DNA from: Gemmatimonadaceae bacterium
GTDB taxonomy: Bacteria > Gemmatimonadota > Gemmatimonadetes > Gemmatimonadales > Gemmatimonadaceae
Assembly: GCA_014379705.1 (NCBI GenBank)
Contig: JACMLI010000257.1
Coordinates: 1-13,333, forward strand
Direction: 5' to 3'
DNA: 13,333 nt
In this document: positions 1 through 7,516 of the stretch, piece by piece
Position numbering within the stretch: the first letter of the stretch is position 1
How the letters are laid out: each line of letters begins with the position of its first letter
Program-made: the position numbers and the translations under genes
The notes under the pieces: model-generated
Database searches by the model: none
What the model saw: only the letters and a program-made list of their open reading frames with translations
What the model was told of the DNA's origin: nothing

Positions 1-397
1 CGCCGAGCAGCATGACGACGGCACCCTCGCGCGCGCTGCCTAACGCGGACACGGCGGCGTCGAAGCCGGCAATGTCGGTGTTGTCGCCGTACAGCAGGCC
101 CTCGACGTCGTGCCAGAAGGTGTTGACCGCCCCGGCGCGCGCCGCCCGCTCGCTCACCGCGTGACAGGCGGCAAACATCGCGCCCTTGTGCGGAATCGTC
201 GCATTCCCTGCCCCGCGAACGGCGGCGAATTCCGCGAGCACACGCGCGAGCTCGTCAGGGGGCACGTCGATGGCTTCGTATTGCAGGGGGATCCCCGCGG
301 CGCGCAGGGCCGCATTCTGGAACGCGGGGGAGCGTGAGTGTGCCACCGGAGACCCAAGGACCGCGAGCCGCCCGGGAAACGCCGGGAAGCGCGTCAC
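1..397 (-). CDS. aroE: Shikimate dehydrogenase (NADP+), N-terminal part, cut by window edge
   Basis: This enzyme reduces 3-dehydroshikimate to shikimate with NADPH in the cytoplasmic shikimate pathway to aromatic amino acids. The 132 codons visible hold the substrate-binding half: SPVAHSRSP (residues 16-24), NATIPHKG (65-72, with the catalytic Lys71), AGAVNT (88-93) and GDNTDIAG (104-111, with the catalytic Asp108). The glycine-rich NADP loop begins at the window edge (VVMLLG), so the cofactor domain is missing only because the window ends. The start is a GTG whose last two bases overlap the TGA of the upstream phosphatase gene (GTGA), which implies translational coupling. A TTA codon at Leu119 lies in a CGTTAGGC octamer. 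I am confident of the family because both catalytic residues are present. Confidence 0.95.
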   Translation of the reverse strand, partial: MTRFPAFPGRLAVLGSPVAHSRSPAFQNAALRAAGIPLQYEAIDVPPDELARVLAEFAAVRGAGNATIPHKGAMFAACHAVSERAARAGAVNTFWHDVEGLLYGDNTDIAGFDAAVSALGSAREGAVVMLLG

Positions 398-864
398 GCC
401 GACGTTGCCGCCCGGTCGCGAGTCAGCCGGTCGAAGACGAGCCGGATGTGCTTCGTGAGTTCGTCGGCAGTGGCACGGTAGGTCGCCAGGTCGCCACCGA
501 AGGGATCACTGACCTGTGCGTCGTCGAGGCCCTCGGAGGCGTACGTCGTGAGCAGCGCCGATTTTGCCTCGCCACCAAGGGCCTGGATGCGTTCCAGGTG
601 TTGCGAGCCCATCGCCAGGACGAGGTCCGCATCCCGGACGAGTTCCGCCGTGAGTTGACGCGCGTGGTGATTGCTCAGGTCGAGGTGCCGCTCCATCGCG
701 ACGAGGAGCGAGCCATCGGACGCGGGCGCCCCATCCCACGCGCTCGTCCCCGCGCTCTCGACGTCGACGTCCATGAGCCCACGGTCGATCGCCTCACGCC
801 GGCCAATGGCCTCGGCGAGGGGGGAGCGACAGGTGTTACCCGTGCAGACGAATAAGAGCTTCAA
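394..864 (-). CDS. ywlE: Low-molecular-weight phosphatase, YwlE (protein-arginine phosphatase)-like
   Basis: This is a cytoplasmic phosphatase of the low-molecular-weight PTP fold, about 156 residues and normal for the family. The P-loop VCTGNTCRSP (residues 6-15) has nucleophile Cys7 and Arg13, and the general acid is the Asp of DPFGGD near the C-terminus. The P-loop residue after Asn10 is Thr11. In Bacillus YwlE a Thr at this position selects phospho-arginine over phospho-tyrosine, and YwlE also ends with a DPFGG motif. I infer an arginine or tyrosine phosphatase, not an arsenate reductase. The start is uncertain: homology points to the TTG at 864 (Met-Lys-Leu-Leu-Phe), but no Shine-Dalgarno sequence precedes it. 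A GTG at 966 would add 34 unlikely residues. The tsaC neighbour upstream matches the close ywlC-ywlE linkage in Bacillus. Confidence 0.88.
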   Translation of the reverse strand: MKLLFVCTGNTCRSPLAEAIGRREAIDRGLMDVDVESAGTSAWDGAPASDGSLLVAMERHLDLSNHHARQLTAELVRDADLVLAMGSQHLERIQALGGEAKSALLTTYASEGLDDAQVSDPFGGDLATYRATADELTKHIRLVFDRLTRDRAATSA

Positions 865-901
865 GAGAAAACCGCGGAGGTGAGTGCGGAGCGGCGTGCG
901 T

Positions 902-960
902 GTTTGCCGGCGGCGACTGCTGCTTGCTGCTCGCCAGGGCTGCTTGCAGCGGTGGCAAAC
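902..960. repeat. Imperfect inverted repeat in the gap between tsaC and the phosphatase gene
   Basis: The 161-base gap 865-1025 contains no convincing gene. Within it GTTTGCC (902-908) pairs with GGCAAAC (954-960), and an inner GCTGC can pair with GCAGC. The nine bases GCTGCTTGC also occur twice in this stretch. In RNA it would form a GC-rich hairpin with internal loops upstream of the phosphatase start. It is not followed by a U-run on the coding strand, so it is not a standard intrinsic terminator. A leader structure is possible but unproven. Confidence 0.35.
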
Positions 961-1025
961 GAGCACGACGCCTCGAAGAAACTAACCACGTGGCGCTGGG
1001 GAGGCACGTCCCGCGAACGGGTGAC

Positions 1026-1697
1026 TCAGCGATCGCCAATCAGCGCCGGAAGGGATTCCCGCAGCACCGCGGCAGGAATGGCTCCCGGACGGATCACGCG
1101 CGGCCGCGATCCGACGCAGTCCACCACGGTCGACGGCTCGGAAGGAGAGAGTCGTCCCCCATCGAGCACGCGGATGCGTCCACCGTGCACGGCGTCTGGC
1201 CACTGCTCGAGGATCTCGAATGCCGACATTGCCGGTGGCTGGCGCGGAATATTGGCGCTGGTGCTGGTGATCGGGTCGCCGTAGGCGAGGATGAGCTGTT
1301 GCAGTCCGGGATGCGAGGTCCATCGGACCGCGATCCCTCCCTCGGGGCCGCGCAGCCGGTCGGGGACGCGGCGTTCCCCACCAGGGAGGACGAGGGTGAT
1401 GGGGCCCGGCCAGTGTCGCGCTGCGAGGATCGACGCGTCGCGCGTTAGGCGCAGGCCCAGGCGCGCGATCATGTCGCTGCCGGCGATGAGGAGCAGGAAG
1501 GGCTTGCTGGCCGGTCGCTGCTTGAGCGTGACGAGGGACTCGACCGCGTCCCGGTCGACCGCCGTCCCGAAGCCGTAGAGCGTCTCCGTGGGATAGGCCA
1601 GCACGCGACCGTCGTGCAGGTGCGCGATCGTGCGTGGGATCGCCGCGTCGACCTCCGCGGGCGACCAGAAGGGGATCGCAAGGTTGGCGACGCTCAC
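1026..1697 (-). CDS. tsaC: L-threonylcarbamoyladenylate synthase (Sua5/YrdC/YwlC family)
   Basis: This enzyme makes threonylcarbamoyl-AMP from threonine, bicarbonate and ATP, the first step of the t6A37 modification of ANN-decoding tRNAs in the cytoplasm. The 223-residue protein carries the family signatures in order: YPTETLYG (35-42), KQRPASKP (59-66), WPGPITLVL (96-104), STSAN (145-149) and SEPSTVVD (186-193). It is a single-domain YrdC/YwlC form and has no room for the extra Sua5 C-terminal domain. The start is a GTG at 1697 that overlaps the ispD TGA stop (GTGA), so it is probably translationally coupled to ispD. Downstream, after 161 bases, comes the YwlE-like phosphatase, the same partnership as ywlC-ywlE in Bacillus. 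Confidence 0.95.
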   Translation of the reverse strand: MSVANLAIPFWSPAEVDAAIPRTIAHLHDGRVLAYPTETLYGFGTAVDRDAVESLVTLKQRPASKPFLLLIAGSDMIARLGLRLTRDASILAARHWPGPITLVLPGGERRVPDRLRGPEGGIAVRWTSHPGLQQLILAYGDPITSTSANIPRQPPAMSAFEILEQWPDAVHGGRIRVLDGGRLSPSEPSTVVDCVGSRPRVIRPGAIPAAVLRESLPALIGDR

Positions 1698-2473
1698 GGC
1701 ACAAGGTCGCCCAACCGGTCGGCGCGCTGGAAGTCCGATTCTTCGGTGACCTTGAGGGCGCGTTCACTCCCGCGCACCACGACCACCTCGAACCCGAGCC
1801 GTTCGCAGAGCGCGGCGTCGTCGGTGGCGGTGATGCCATCGCGCCGCGCGGCGAGGTGCGCCTGCTCGATCATCGCGCGGGGAAAGGCCTGTGGCGTCTG
1901 CGCGCGCCAGAGCGACGAGCGATCCACGGTGCGCACGATGCGGCCCGCGGCGTCCACCTCCTTGAGCGTATCGACGACCGGGAGCGCCGCCACCGCGCCG
2001 CGTCCGGCTCGTGCCTCGGCGATGACGGCGGCGATCGTCTCATCGCTCACGAGGGGGCGCGCCGCGTCATGGATGACCACGATCCCGGCCTCGTCAGGCA
2101 TGTCCTCGATGCCGCTCCACACGGACGCCATCCGGTCGGCGCCACCGGTTGACACGAGCAGGCGATCCACGTCGCACTGGAAGAGCCAGGGCGGCGGATC
2201 GCCCGCGTGGCTCCGCGGCAGCACGGTGACGACGAGGGCCACGTCGGCGCGGCGGTGGAACGCCTGCACACTGTGCAGCAGCATCGGCTTGCCCGCCACC
2301 CACCGAAACTGCTTCAACTCCGCGCTGCCGGTGCGCGCGCCGGTCCCGGCGGCCACGATGACGACGCCGACGTCCTGTTGCGCCGAGGACTCGTGCCGCA
2401 GTCCGTCCGGCGTCGTGTGGCGCGGGAGGTGGCCCGGAGCGCGGGGGGCGGCGTGGTCGTCGTGGTCGGACAT
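1694..2473 (-). CDS. ispD: 2-C-methyl-D-erythritol 4-phosphate cytidylyltransferase
   Basis: This enzyme transfers CMP from CTP to methylerythritol 4-phosphate, the third step of the MEP isoprenoid pathway. Motifs in the 259-residue frame are VIVAAGTGARTG (38-49, nucleotide loop with Arg47), ELKQF (52-56, catalytic Lys54), HDAARPLV (135-142), AQTPQAF (191-197), ATDDA (216-220) and SERALKVTEESDF (236-248, Lys241). Two small deviations from the usual consensus are Thr for Met after Arg47 and Leu for Pro before Lys54. About 33 low-complexity residues precede the conserved core; the ATG at 2473, six bases after the radA stop, is the best start but a later one cannot be excluded. It overlaps tsaC by four bases. 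Linkage of radA and ispD is common in bacteria. Confidence 0.95.
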   Translation of the reverse strand: MSDHDDHAAPRAPGHLPRHTTPDGLRHESSAQQDVGVVIVAAGTGARTGSAELKQFRWVAGKPMLLHSVQAFHRRADVALVVTVLPRSHAGDPPPWLFQCDVDRLLVSTGGADRMASVWSGIEDMPDEAGIVVIHDAARPLVSDETIAAVIAEARAGRGAVAALPVVDTLKEVDAAGRIVRTVDRSSLWRAQTPQAFPRAMIEQAHLAARRDGITATDDAALCERLGFEVVVVRGSERALKVTEESDFQRADRLGDLVP

Positions 2474-2477
2474 CGGC

Positions 2478-2485
2478 GCCTAACC
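2478..2485 (-). repeat. GTTAGGC motif copy spanning the radA stop codon (one of eight in the window)
   Basis: On the minus strand the heptamer GTTAGGC occurs at 38-44, 2478-2484, 2687-2693, 6794-6800, 10816-10822, 12525-12531 and 13282-13288. On the plus strand it occurs at 1444-1450. All except this copy extend to the octamer CGTTAGGC. This copy supplies the TAG stop of radA and lies just before the ispD ATG, where its AGG could act as a weak ribosome-binding site. The other six minus-strand copies lie inside genes and read x-TTA-GGC (Leu-Gly). Confidence 0.6.
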
Positions 2486-3841
2486 AAAGAGGCGCTCGAA
2501 GAGCGCGCGCAGGGAATCGACGCCAACGACCTTGAGTCCGTCCGGGGTGCGTCGCGGGAGTCCGCGCGACGCGACGTACGCCGTCGTGAAGCCCAGCTGG
2601 GCCGCCTCGGCGAGACGACGGTCGACTTGCGAGACGGGGCGCACCTCCCCGCCCAGCCCCACTTCGCCGACGAACACGGCATCGGCGCCTAACGCGCGAT
2701 CGTACACACTCGAGGCGAGCGCCGCCGCCACCGCGAGGTCGCCCGACGGCTCCACCATCCGGAGCCCGCCGACCACGTTCAGGAAGACGTCGAGCGACGC
2801 GTACGAGAGGCCGCAGCGCTTGTCGAGCACCGCGAGGAGCAGCGCGAGGCGGCGCCCGTCGAACCCGGTCGCAACGCGCTGCGGCGTGCCGAATCCCGCC
2901 TTGGCCGCGAGGGCCTGCACCTCGACCAGCACGGGACGCGTCCCCTCCATGAGCGAGGTCACGGCACTGCCGGACGTGCGCGTCTCGCGATCGGCGAGGA
3001 AAAGCGCCGACGGATTCGCGACTCCCACAAGCCCCTCCTCGGTCATGCGGAACACGCCGATCTCGTCGACCGAGCCGAACCGGTTCTTGGTCGCACGCAG
3101 CACCCGGTGGTCGGCGGTGCCCTCTCCCTCGAAGTACAGCACCGTGTCGACGATGTGCTCGAGCGTCTTGGGACCGGCGATCCCGCCGCCCTTGGTGACA
3201 TGGCCGACCACGACGACCGCCGCGCCGCTGGTCTTCGCATACCGCATGAGCTGCGCCGCACACTCGCGCACCTGTCCGACATTGCCGGGCGCGCCCTCGA
3301 GTTCACTCGTCGCGACCGTCTGGATCGAGTCGACGATCATGAGCCCGGGCCGCGTCTCGGTCGCGACCTGCAGCACCTCCTCGAGCGCGGTCGCGCAGAG
3401 CAGCGACACGTCCTCCCCCACGGCGAGACGTTCCGCGCGAAGCTTTACCTGCAGCGCGGATTCCTCGCCGGAGACATACAGCACTTCGCTGCCGCGCGCC
3501 GCCACGGCACCGGCGACCTGCAGGAGGAGCGTCGACTTGCCGATCCCCGGTTCACCGCCCACGAGGATCATCGACCCGGGAACGACGCCTCCACCGAGGA
3601 CGAAGTCGAGCTCCCCGATGCCTGACGAGACGCGGCTCGTCCGCGCACTGCCGACGTCGCGGAGGCGCGTGGCCTTGATGGACGACACAGGGCCGGTGGC
3701 ACGGGCGGTCGCCGACTTCGACGGACGGGCCGTCACTTCCTCGACGAGCGTGTTCCACTCGCCGCACGCGTCGCAGCGCCCCTGCCACTTGGGGTGGTCG
3801 GCACCGCACTCGGTGCATCGGAACGAGGTCTTGGTGCGCAG
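2480..3841 (-). CDS. radA: DNA repair protein RadA (Sms)
   Basis: RadA is a RecA-related ATPase that promotes branch migration during recombination and fork repair. Counting from the CTG at 3841 the protein has 453 residues, close to the usual 455-460. It shows a four-Cys zinc finger (Cys9, Cys12, Cys23, Cys26), Walker A GGEPGIGKST (95-104, Lys102), a Walker B-like stretch ending in IVDSIQT, the RadA hallmark KNRFG, and a C-terminal Lon-like domain. No ATG, GTG or TTG lies in frame between the dnaB stop at 3876 and the zinc finger. The first in-frame canonical start upstream is at 4048; it would add 69 residues that are only an out-of-frame reading of dnaB. The CTG gives M-R-T-K-T-S-F, which resembles RadA N-termini, but no Shine-Dalgarno sequence precedes it. 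Identity is certain; the start is not. Confidence 0.96.
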   Translation of the reverse strand: MRTKTSFRCTECGADHPKWQGRCDACGEWNTLVEEVTARPSKSATARATGPVSSIKATRLRDVGSARTSRVSSGIGELDFVLGGGVVPGSMILVGGEPGIGKSTLLLQVAGAVAARGSEVLYVSGEESALQVKLRAERLAVGEDVSLLCATALEEVLQVATETRPGLMIVDSIQTVATSELEGAPGNVGQVRECAAQLMRYAKTSGAAVVVVGHVTKGGGIAGPKTLEHIVDTVLYFEGEGTADHRVLRATKNRFGSVDEIGVFRMTEEGLVGVANPSALFLADRETRTSGSAVTSLMEGTRPVLVEVQALAAKAGFGTPQRVATGFDGRRLALLLAVLDKRCGLSYASLDVFLNVVGGLRMVEPSGDLAVAAALASSVYDRALGADAVFVGEVGLGGEVRPVSQVDRRLAEAAQLGFTTAYVASRGLPRRTPDGLKVVGVDSLRALFERLFG

Positions 3842-3875
3842 GGCGAAGGGGGCCGAGGGGGACGCCGCGCGCCGC

Positions 3876-5348
3876 CTACTCGCGGCGCGGAGCGTAGTTG
3901 TCGAAGCGGGTATAGCGCTTGTGGAAGAACAGCCGGATGGTATCGGTGGGCCCGTTGCGTTGCTTGCCGACGATGACTTCGGCGAGCCCCTCGAGGGGTG
4001 TGCCGTCTTGCAACCTCCGCGGTTCACCGCGCTCGTCGTGCGCACCATCGTAGTACTCGGGCCGGAACAGGAACATAACGACGTCGGCGTCCTGCTCGAT
4101 GGCGCCCGACTCGCGCAGGTCGCTCAACTGCGGCCGGCGGTTCTCCCCGGTCCGCTGCTCGGGGGCGCGCGAGAGCTGGGACAGGCACACGACCGGGACC
4201 TGGAGCTCGCGCGAGAGGATCTTGAGCGAGCGGGAGATGTACGAAATCTCCTGCTGGCGGTTCTCGCTGTCGCTCGGGCCCTGGATGAGCTGCAGGTAGT
4301 CGATGATGATCAGGCCGATGTCGTTCTCGGCCTTCAGGCGTCGGGATCGGGAGCGGATTTCGAGGACGGAGAGGCCCGGCGTGTCGTCGATCCAGATCGG
4401 GAGTGACCCCAGGATGCCCGACGCCTTGCCGAGGTTGCGGAAGTCGTCATCGGAGAGCTTGCCGCTGCGGAGCTTTTGGGCGTCGACCCAGCCCTCGGCG
4501 GCGAGCATGCGGGTGACGAGCTGCTCCTTCGCCATTTCGAGCGAGAAGAGCGCGACCGGAATCTCGGTCTTGCGTCCGGTGGCCTTGTCCTCGCGCCCGA
4601 AGGCCGCGTTCTGCGCGATGTTGAGCACGAAGGCCGTCTTTCCCATCGACGGACGCGCCGCGATGATGATCAGCTCCGACGGCTGGAAGCCGAGCGTCAA
4701 CTTGTCGAGTTCCGTGAAGCCCGAGGGAACGCCGGTGACGTCCATCCCGTGGCGACTCAACTCCTCGATTCGCTCCATCGCGGTCCAGAGGAGCTCCTTC
4801 ATGCGATGGAACCCCTCGGCCTTGCGCGTCTGGTTGATCTGGAAGATCCGCTGCTCGGCGCGATCCAACAGGTCCGCGGACGTCGTCTTGCCGTCGAAGG
4901 CCTCGGTGACGATCTCGGTCGAGGTCTCGATGAGGCGCCGCACCACGGCTTTCTCGCGAATGATGCGGGCGTGGTACTCGACGTTGGCCGAGGTGGGCAC
5001 GGCGTCGACGATCGACGCGAGGTAGTCCTTGCCCCCCGACGAGTCGAGTTCACCGCGTCGGGCGAGTTCGTCGGCGAGGGTGAGGACGTCAACCATCGTG
5101 CCCTTCTCGTTGAGGCCCATGATCGCCTTGAAGATCCGGCGATGGCCCTCGCGATAGAACATCGTCTCGTCGACAAACTCGCCGGCGCGCACGATGGCGT
5201 TCCGGTCCATCATCATCGCCGACAGCACGGCCTGCTCGGCATCCTCCGAATACGGGGGACGCCGATCTTTGAACGCGCTGTGCCCCGGGGCGCCGCTACT
5301 CCGTGCCTGGGTTGGCGCGGTCGAGGATTCTTCGAGCAAGCTGGACAT
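3876..5348 (-). CDS. dnaB: Replicative DNA helicase DnaB
   Basis: This is the hexameric 5'-3' helicase of the replisome. The 490-residue product has the DnaB N-terminal domain (PPYSEDAEQAVLSAMM, 31-46), a linker and the RecA-like motor: Walker A ARPSMGKTA (231-239, Lys237), SLEM (269-272), Walker B IIIDYLQL (347-354, Asp350), LSQLSR (389-394), DLRESGAIEQDAD (410-422) and the arginine-finger segment KQRNGPTDT (462-470). There is no intein. The ATG at 5348 is chosen because the frame upstream is only a shadow of the uracil-DNA glycosylase gene. This makes dnaB overlap that gene by 53 bases. A TTG at 5339 is an alternative start. GGGAAG abuts the ATG and is too close to be a good ribosome-binding site, so coupling to the upstream gene is likely. 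radA follows after a short gap. Confidence 0.96.
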   Translation of the reverse strand: MSSLLEESSTAPTQARSSGAPGHSAFKDRRPPYSEDAEQAVLSAMMMDRNAIVRAGEFVDETMFYREGHRRIFKAIMGLNEKGTMVDVLTLADELARRGELDSSGGKDYLASIVDAVPTSANVEYHARIIREKAVVRRLIETSTEIVTEAFDGKTTSADLLDRAEQRIFQINQTRKAEGFHRMKELLWTAMERIEELSRHGMDVTGVPSGFTELDKLTLGFQPSELIIIAARPSMGKTAFVLNIAQNAAFGREDKATGRKTEIPVALFSLEMAKEQLVTRMLAAEGWVDAQKLRSGKLSDDDFRNLGKASGILGSLPIWIDDTPGLSVLEIRSRSRRLKAENDIGLIIIDYLQLIQGPSDSENRQQEISYISRSLKILSRELQVPVVCLSQLSRAPEQRTGENRRPQLSDLRESGAIEQDADVVMFLFRPEYYDGAHDERGEPRRLQDGTPLEGLAEVIVGKQRNGPTDTIRLFFHKRYTRFDNYAPRRE

Positions 5349-6315
5349 CTTCCCAGGTAGGACGTTTCCACGACGGGTTGCGGAGCAGCGCGGCCGGATG
5401 GTACGTGACCACGAGCGGCACCCCGTTGTAGCGATGAATGCGACCGCGGAGTTTGCCAATCGACTCCCGGGTCTGCAACAGTGTTTGCGCCGCAAAAGTC
5501 CCGAGTGCGAGCAAGACCTTCGGGCGCAGGAGTTCAATCTGTCGAACGAGGTACGGCGAGCAGGCGTGGACCTCGTTCGGCTCGGGGTTTCGATTGCCGG
5601 GAGGCCGGTGCTTGAGGACGTTGCAGATGAAGACGTCGTCGCGCGACAGGTTGATGGCGCCGAGGATCTTTGTGAGGAGCTGACCGGCGGCACCGACGAA
5701 CGGCACGCCTTGCTCATCCTCGCTCGCGCCTGGTGCCTCGCCGACCACGACGAAATCGGCATTGGAATTTCCCGTGCCGGGCACGGGGTTCTTCGCGGTC
5801 TTGTAGAGCGGGCAGAGCGTGCATCCGGCGACGGCGTGGGCGATGTCCTCGAGACTGTTCCACGGTGACGCGCCCTCGTTGAACGCTGCGGAGCCGACGA
5901 TCAGGCCCTGCGGGATGGCGTCGAGCGCGATGAGCGGCCCGGGGTCGGACGGCGCGGGCAACGACATGCGCGGCACCGTCGGTTGCGCGGGCATCGGGGG
6001 GCGCGGGGAAATGGTTGGAGCCGGGACAGAAGGATGACGCAGGTCGGGCGGAATGGACCGATCTTGAGATCGGGGGGGGCCCCCCGCCGCTGTCAACGCC
6101 GCACGCCAATCCGTGGGCGCGCCCGTGTCGCTCGCAGGCGCTGTCCGCGGACGAGCCTCACGTTCCGGTGGCCCACCGACGGATGCCCCTTCGTCCCCTC
6201 GTGCCCCAAGCACGCGCAGCACGTCGTCAACACCAAGCGAATCGAGCACGAACTCCGTCTCGCCGAGTTCGCGCCGCTGCTCGAGAAACCGGCGAATCTG
6301 CTCCCTAGGATCCAC
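5296..6315 (-). CDS. Uracil-DNA glycosylase, family 4 (iron-sulfur type)
   Basis: This enzyme removes uracil from DNA to start base-excision repair. The catalytic domain occupies roughly residues 155-339: CTLCPL (165-170), GEAPGASEDEQG (192-203), FVGAAGQLL (206-214), KHRPPGNRNP (235-244), ACSPYL (251-256) and HPAALLRNP (306-314). Family 4 enzymes use four Cys to hold a 4Fe-4S cluster. Here Cys165, Cys168 and Cys252 fit, but the usual KCRPP Cys is His236; Cys231 lies nearby and may substitute. Residues 1-155 are an Ala/Pro-rich, probably disordered extension, whereas many family members are only about 200-220 residues long. The GTG start at 6315 has GAGGG eight bases upstream (6324-6328). It overlaps the coaBC stop by 11 bases. 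Confidence 0.92.
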   Translation of the reverse strand: MDPREQIRRFLEQRRELGETEFVLDSLGVDDVLRVLGARGDEGASVGGPPEREARPRTAPASDTGAPTDWRAALTAAGGPPRSQDRSIPPDLRHPSVPAPTISPRPPMPAQPTVPRMSLPAPSDPGPLIALDAIPQGLIVGSAAFNEGASPWNSLEDIAHAVAGCTLCPLYKTAKNPVPGTGNSNADFVVVGEAPGASEDEQGVPFVGAAGQLLTKILGAINLSRDDVFICNVLKHRPPGNRNPEPNEVHACSPYLVRQIELLRPKVLLALGTFAAQTLLQTRESIGKLRGRIHRYNGVPLVVTYHPAALLRNPSWKRPTWEDVQLARRILDRANPGTE

Positions 6316-7516
6316 GAATCAGGCCCTCGACGCGATCCAGGATCGCCTCGGCCACGTCGCCCTTGCTCATGAGCGCCAGCGCCTCCACGTCGCGATCGCG
6401 CCCGATGAGCGTCACGCGATTGGTGTCCACCTCGAACCCGGCGCCCGCCTCTGTCGCGTCGTTCACGACAATCAGGTCCAGGGCCTTCGATGCGAGCTTG
6501 CCTCGTGCGTTCTCGAGCACGTTCTCTGTCTCGAGCGCAAAACCGACCACAATGGTGCCGTCGGTGCGCTGCGCGATCGTGGACATGAGGATATCGGCCG
6601 TTGGCGCGAGCGCGATGGCATCCGGCGCCGACGACTTCTTGATCTTCTGGTCCGCCGCCGCTTCGGGCCGGAAGTCCGACGGCGCCGCCGCCATCACGAG
6701 GACATCGGCACGCGGGAGCGCCGCCGCCACCGCCTGGTGCATGTCGGCGGTAGACTCCACGGCCACGACCTGCACGCCCACCGGGGCCGGCGTGCCTAAC
6801 GGGCCGGTGACGAGCGTGACCTTCGCGCCACGTCGCCACGCGGCCGCGGCGATGGCCACGCCCATCTTCCCGCTCGAGCGGTTCGAGATGAAGCGCACCG
6901 GGTCCAGCGCCTCGCGCGTGGGTCCTGCGGTCACGAGCACATGCTTGTCCGCAAGCGTCCCCGTGGCCTCGAGCAGGCGTCCCACGTGCGCAAGGATCGC
7001 TTCGGGCTCGGGCATGCGTCCGGGGCCGATGCCCTCCCCCACGGCCAGTTCCCCAATGTCCGGGTCGAGCACGCGATAGCCGAGCTCGCGGAGGTGCGCG
7101 ACGTTGCGCGTCGTTTGCGGATGGGCCCACATCCGGTCGTTCATCGCCGGGACCAGGAGAACCGGCGCCGTGGTGGCGAGGAGGCATGCCGTGAGCAGGT
7201 CATCGGCCTGGCCCTGCGCGGCGCGGGCAAGGAAATCCGCCGTCGCCGGTGCGACCACCACGCCGTCAGCTGCGCGTGCCAACTTGATGTGATCGAGCGC
7301 ATGCCCCGCGGCGATCAACGCGGTGTGGACCGCGCGTCCCGTGAGCGCCTCGAACGTCACCGCGCCGACGAATTCCTGGGCGGAGCGAGTGAGCACCACA
7401 TCGACCTCGGCACCGGCCTGTGTGAGCTGCCGGGCGAGGGACGCGGATTTGTAACTGGCGATGCCTCCCGTGACCCCGAGGAGGACGCGACGACCCCGGA
7501 ACGGACGAACGGCTCG
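6305..7516 (-). CDS. coaBC: Bifunctional phosphopantothenoylcysteine decarboxylase / phosphopantothenate-cysteine ligase
   Basis: CoaBC makes 4'-phosphopantetheine precursors in coenzyme A synthesis. The frame, read from just after the rpoZ stop, has 403 codons, about the size of E. coli CoaBC. CoaC half: flavin loop VLLGVTGGIASYK (11-23), catalytic-type His76 in DHIKL, PATAD (90-94), PAMNDRMW (123-130) and clamp IGPGRM (163-168). The clamp normally has an ACG Cys; here the residues are A-V-G, so that Cys is absent. CoaB half: TAGPTREALDPVRFISN (196-212), SSGKMG (214-219), a DFRP segment and KIKK (291-294). No ATG, GTG or TTG precedes the flavin loop; the first is a GTG at 7399, which would delete it. 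The real start is therefore unresolved, and the coordinate given is the limit of the open frame. The last codons overlap the uracil-DNA glycosylase gene. Confidence 0.92.
   Translation of the reverse strand, partial: RAVRPFRGRRVLLGVTGGIASYKSASLARQLTQAGAEVDVVLTRSAQEFVGAVTFEALTGRAVHTALIAAGHALDHIKLARAADGVVVAPATADFLARAAQGQADDLLTACLLATTAPVLLVPAMNDRMWAHPQTTRNVAHLRELGYRVLDPDIGELAVGEGIGPGRMPEPEAILAHVGRLLEATGTLADKHVLVTAGPTREALDPVRFISNRSSGKMGVAIAAAAWRRGAKVTLVTGPLGTPAPVGVQVVAVESTADMHQAVAAALPRADVLVMAAAPSDFRPEAAADQKIKKSSAPDAIALAPTADILMSTIAQRTDGTIVVGFALETENVLENARGKLASKALDLIVVNDATEAGAGFEVDTNRVTLIGRDRDVEALALMSKGDVAEAILDRVEGLIRGS

Noticed and set aside
2532..4406. Very long plus-strand open frame (624 codons) opposite radA and dnaB
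   Set aside because: It is antisense to two well-recognised genes; its product is Ser/Arg/Pro-rich with no family features. Long antisense frames are expected at this GC content.
5349..5762. N-terminal extension of the dnaB frame by 138 residues
   Set aside because: It is an out-of-frame reading of the uracil-DNA glycosylase catalytic domain and resembles no DnaB sequence; the ATG at 5348 fits the family.
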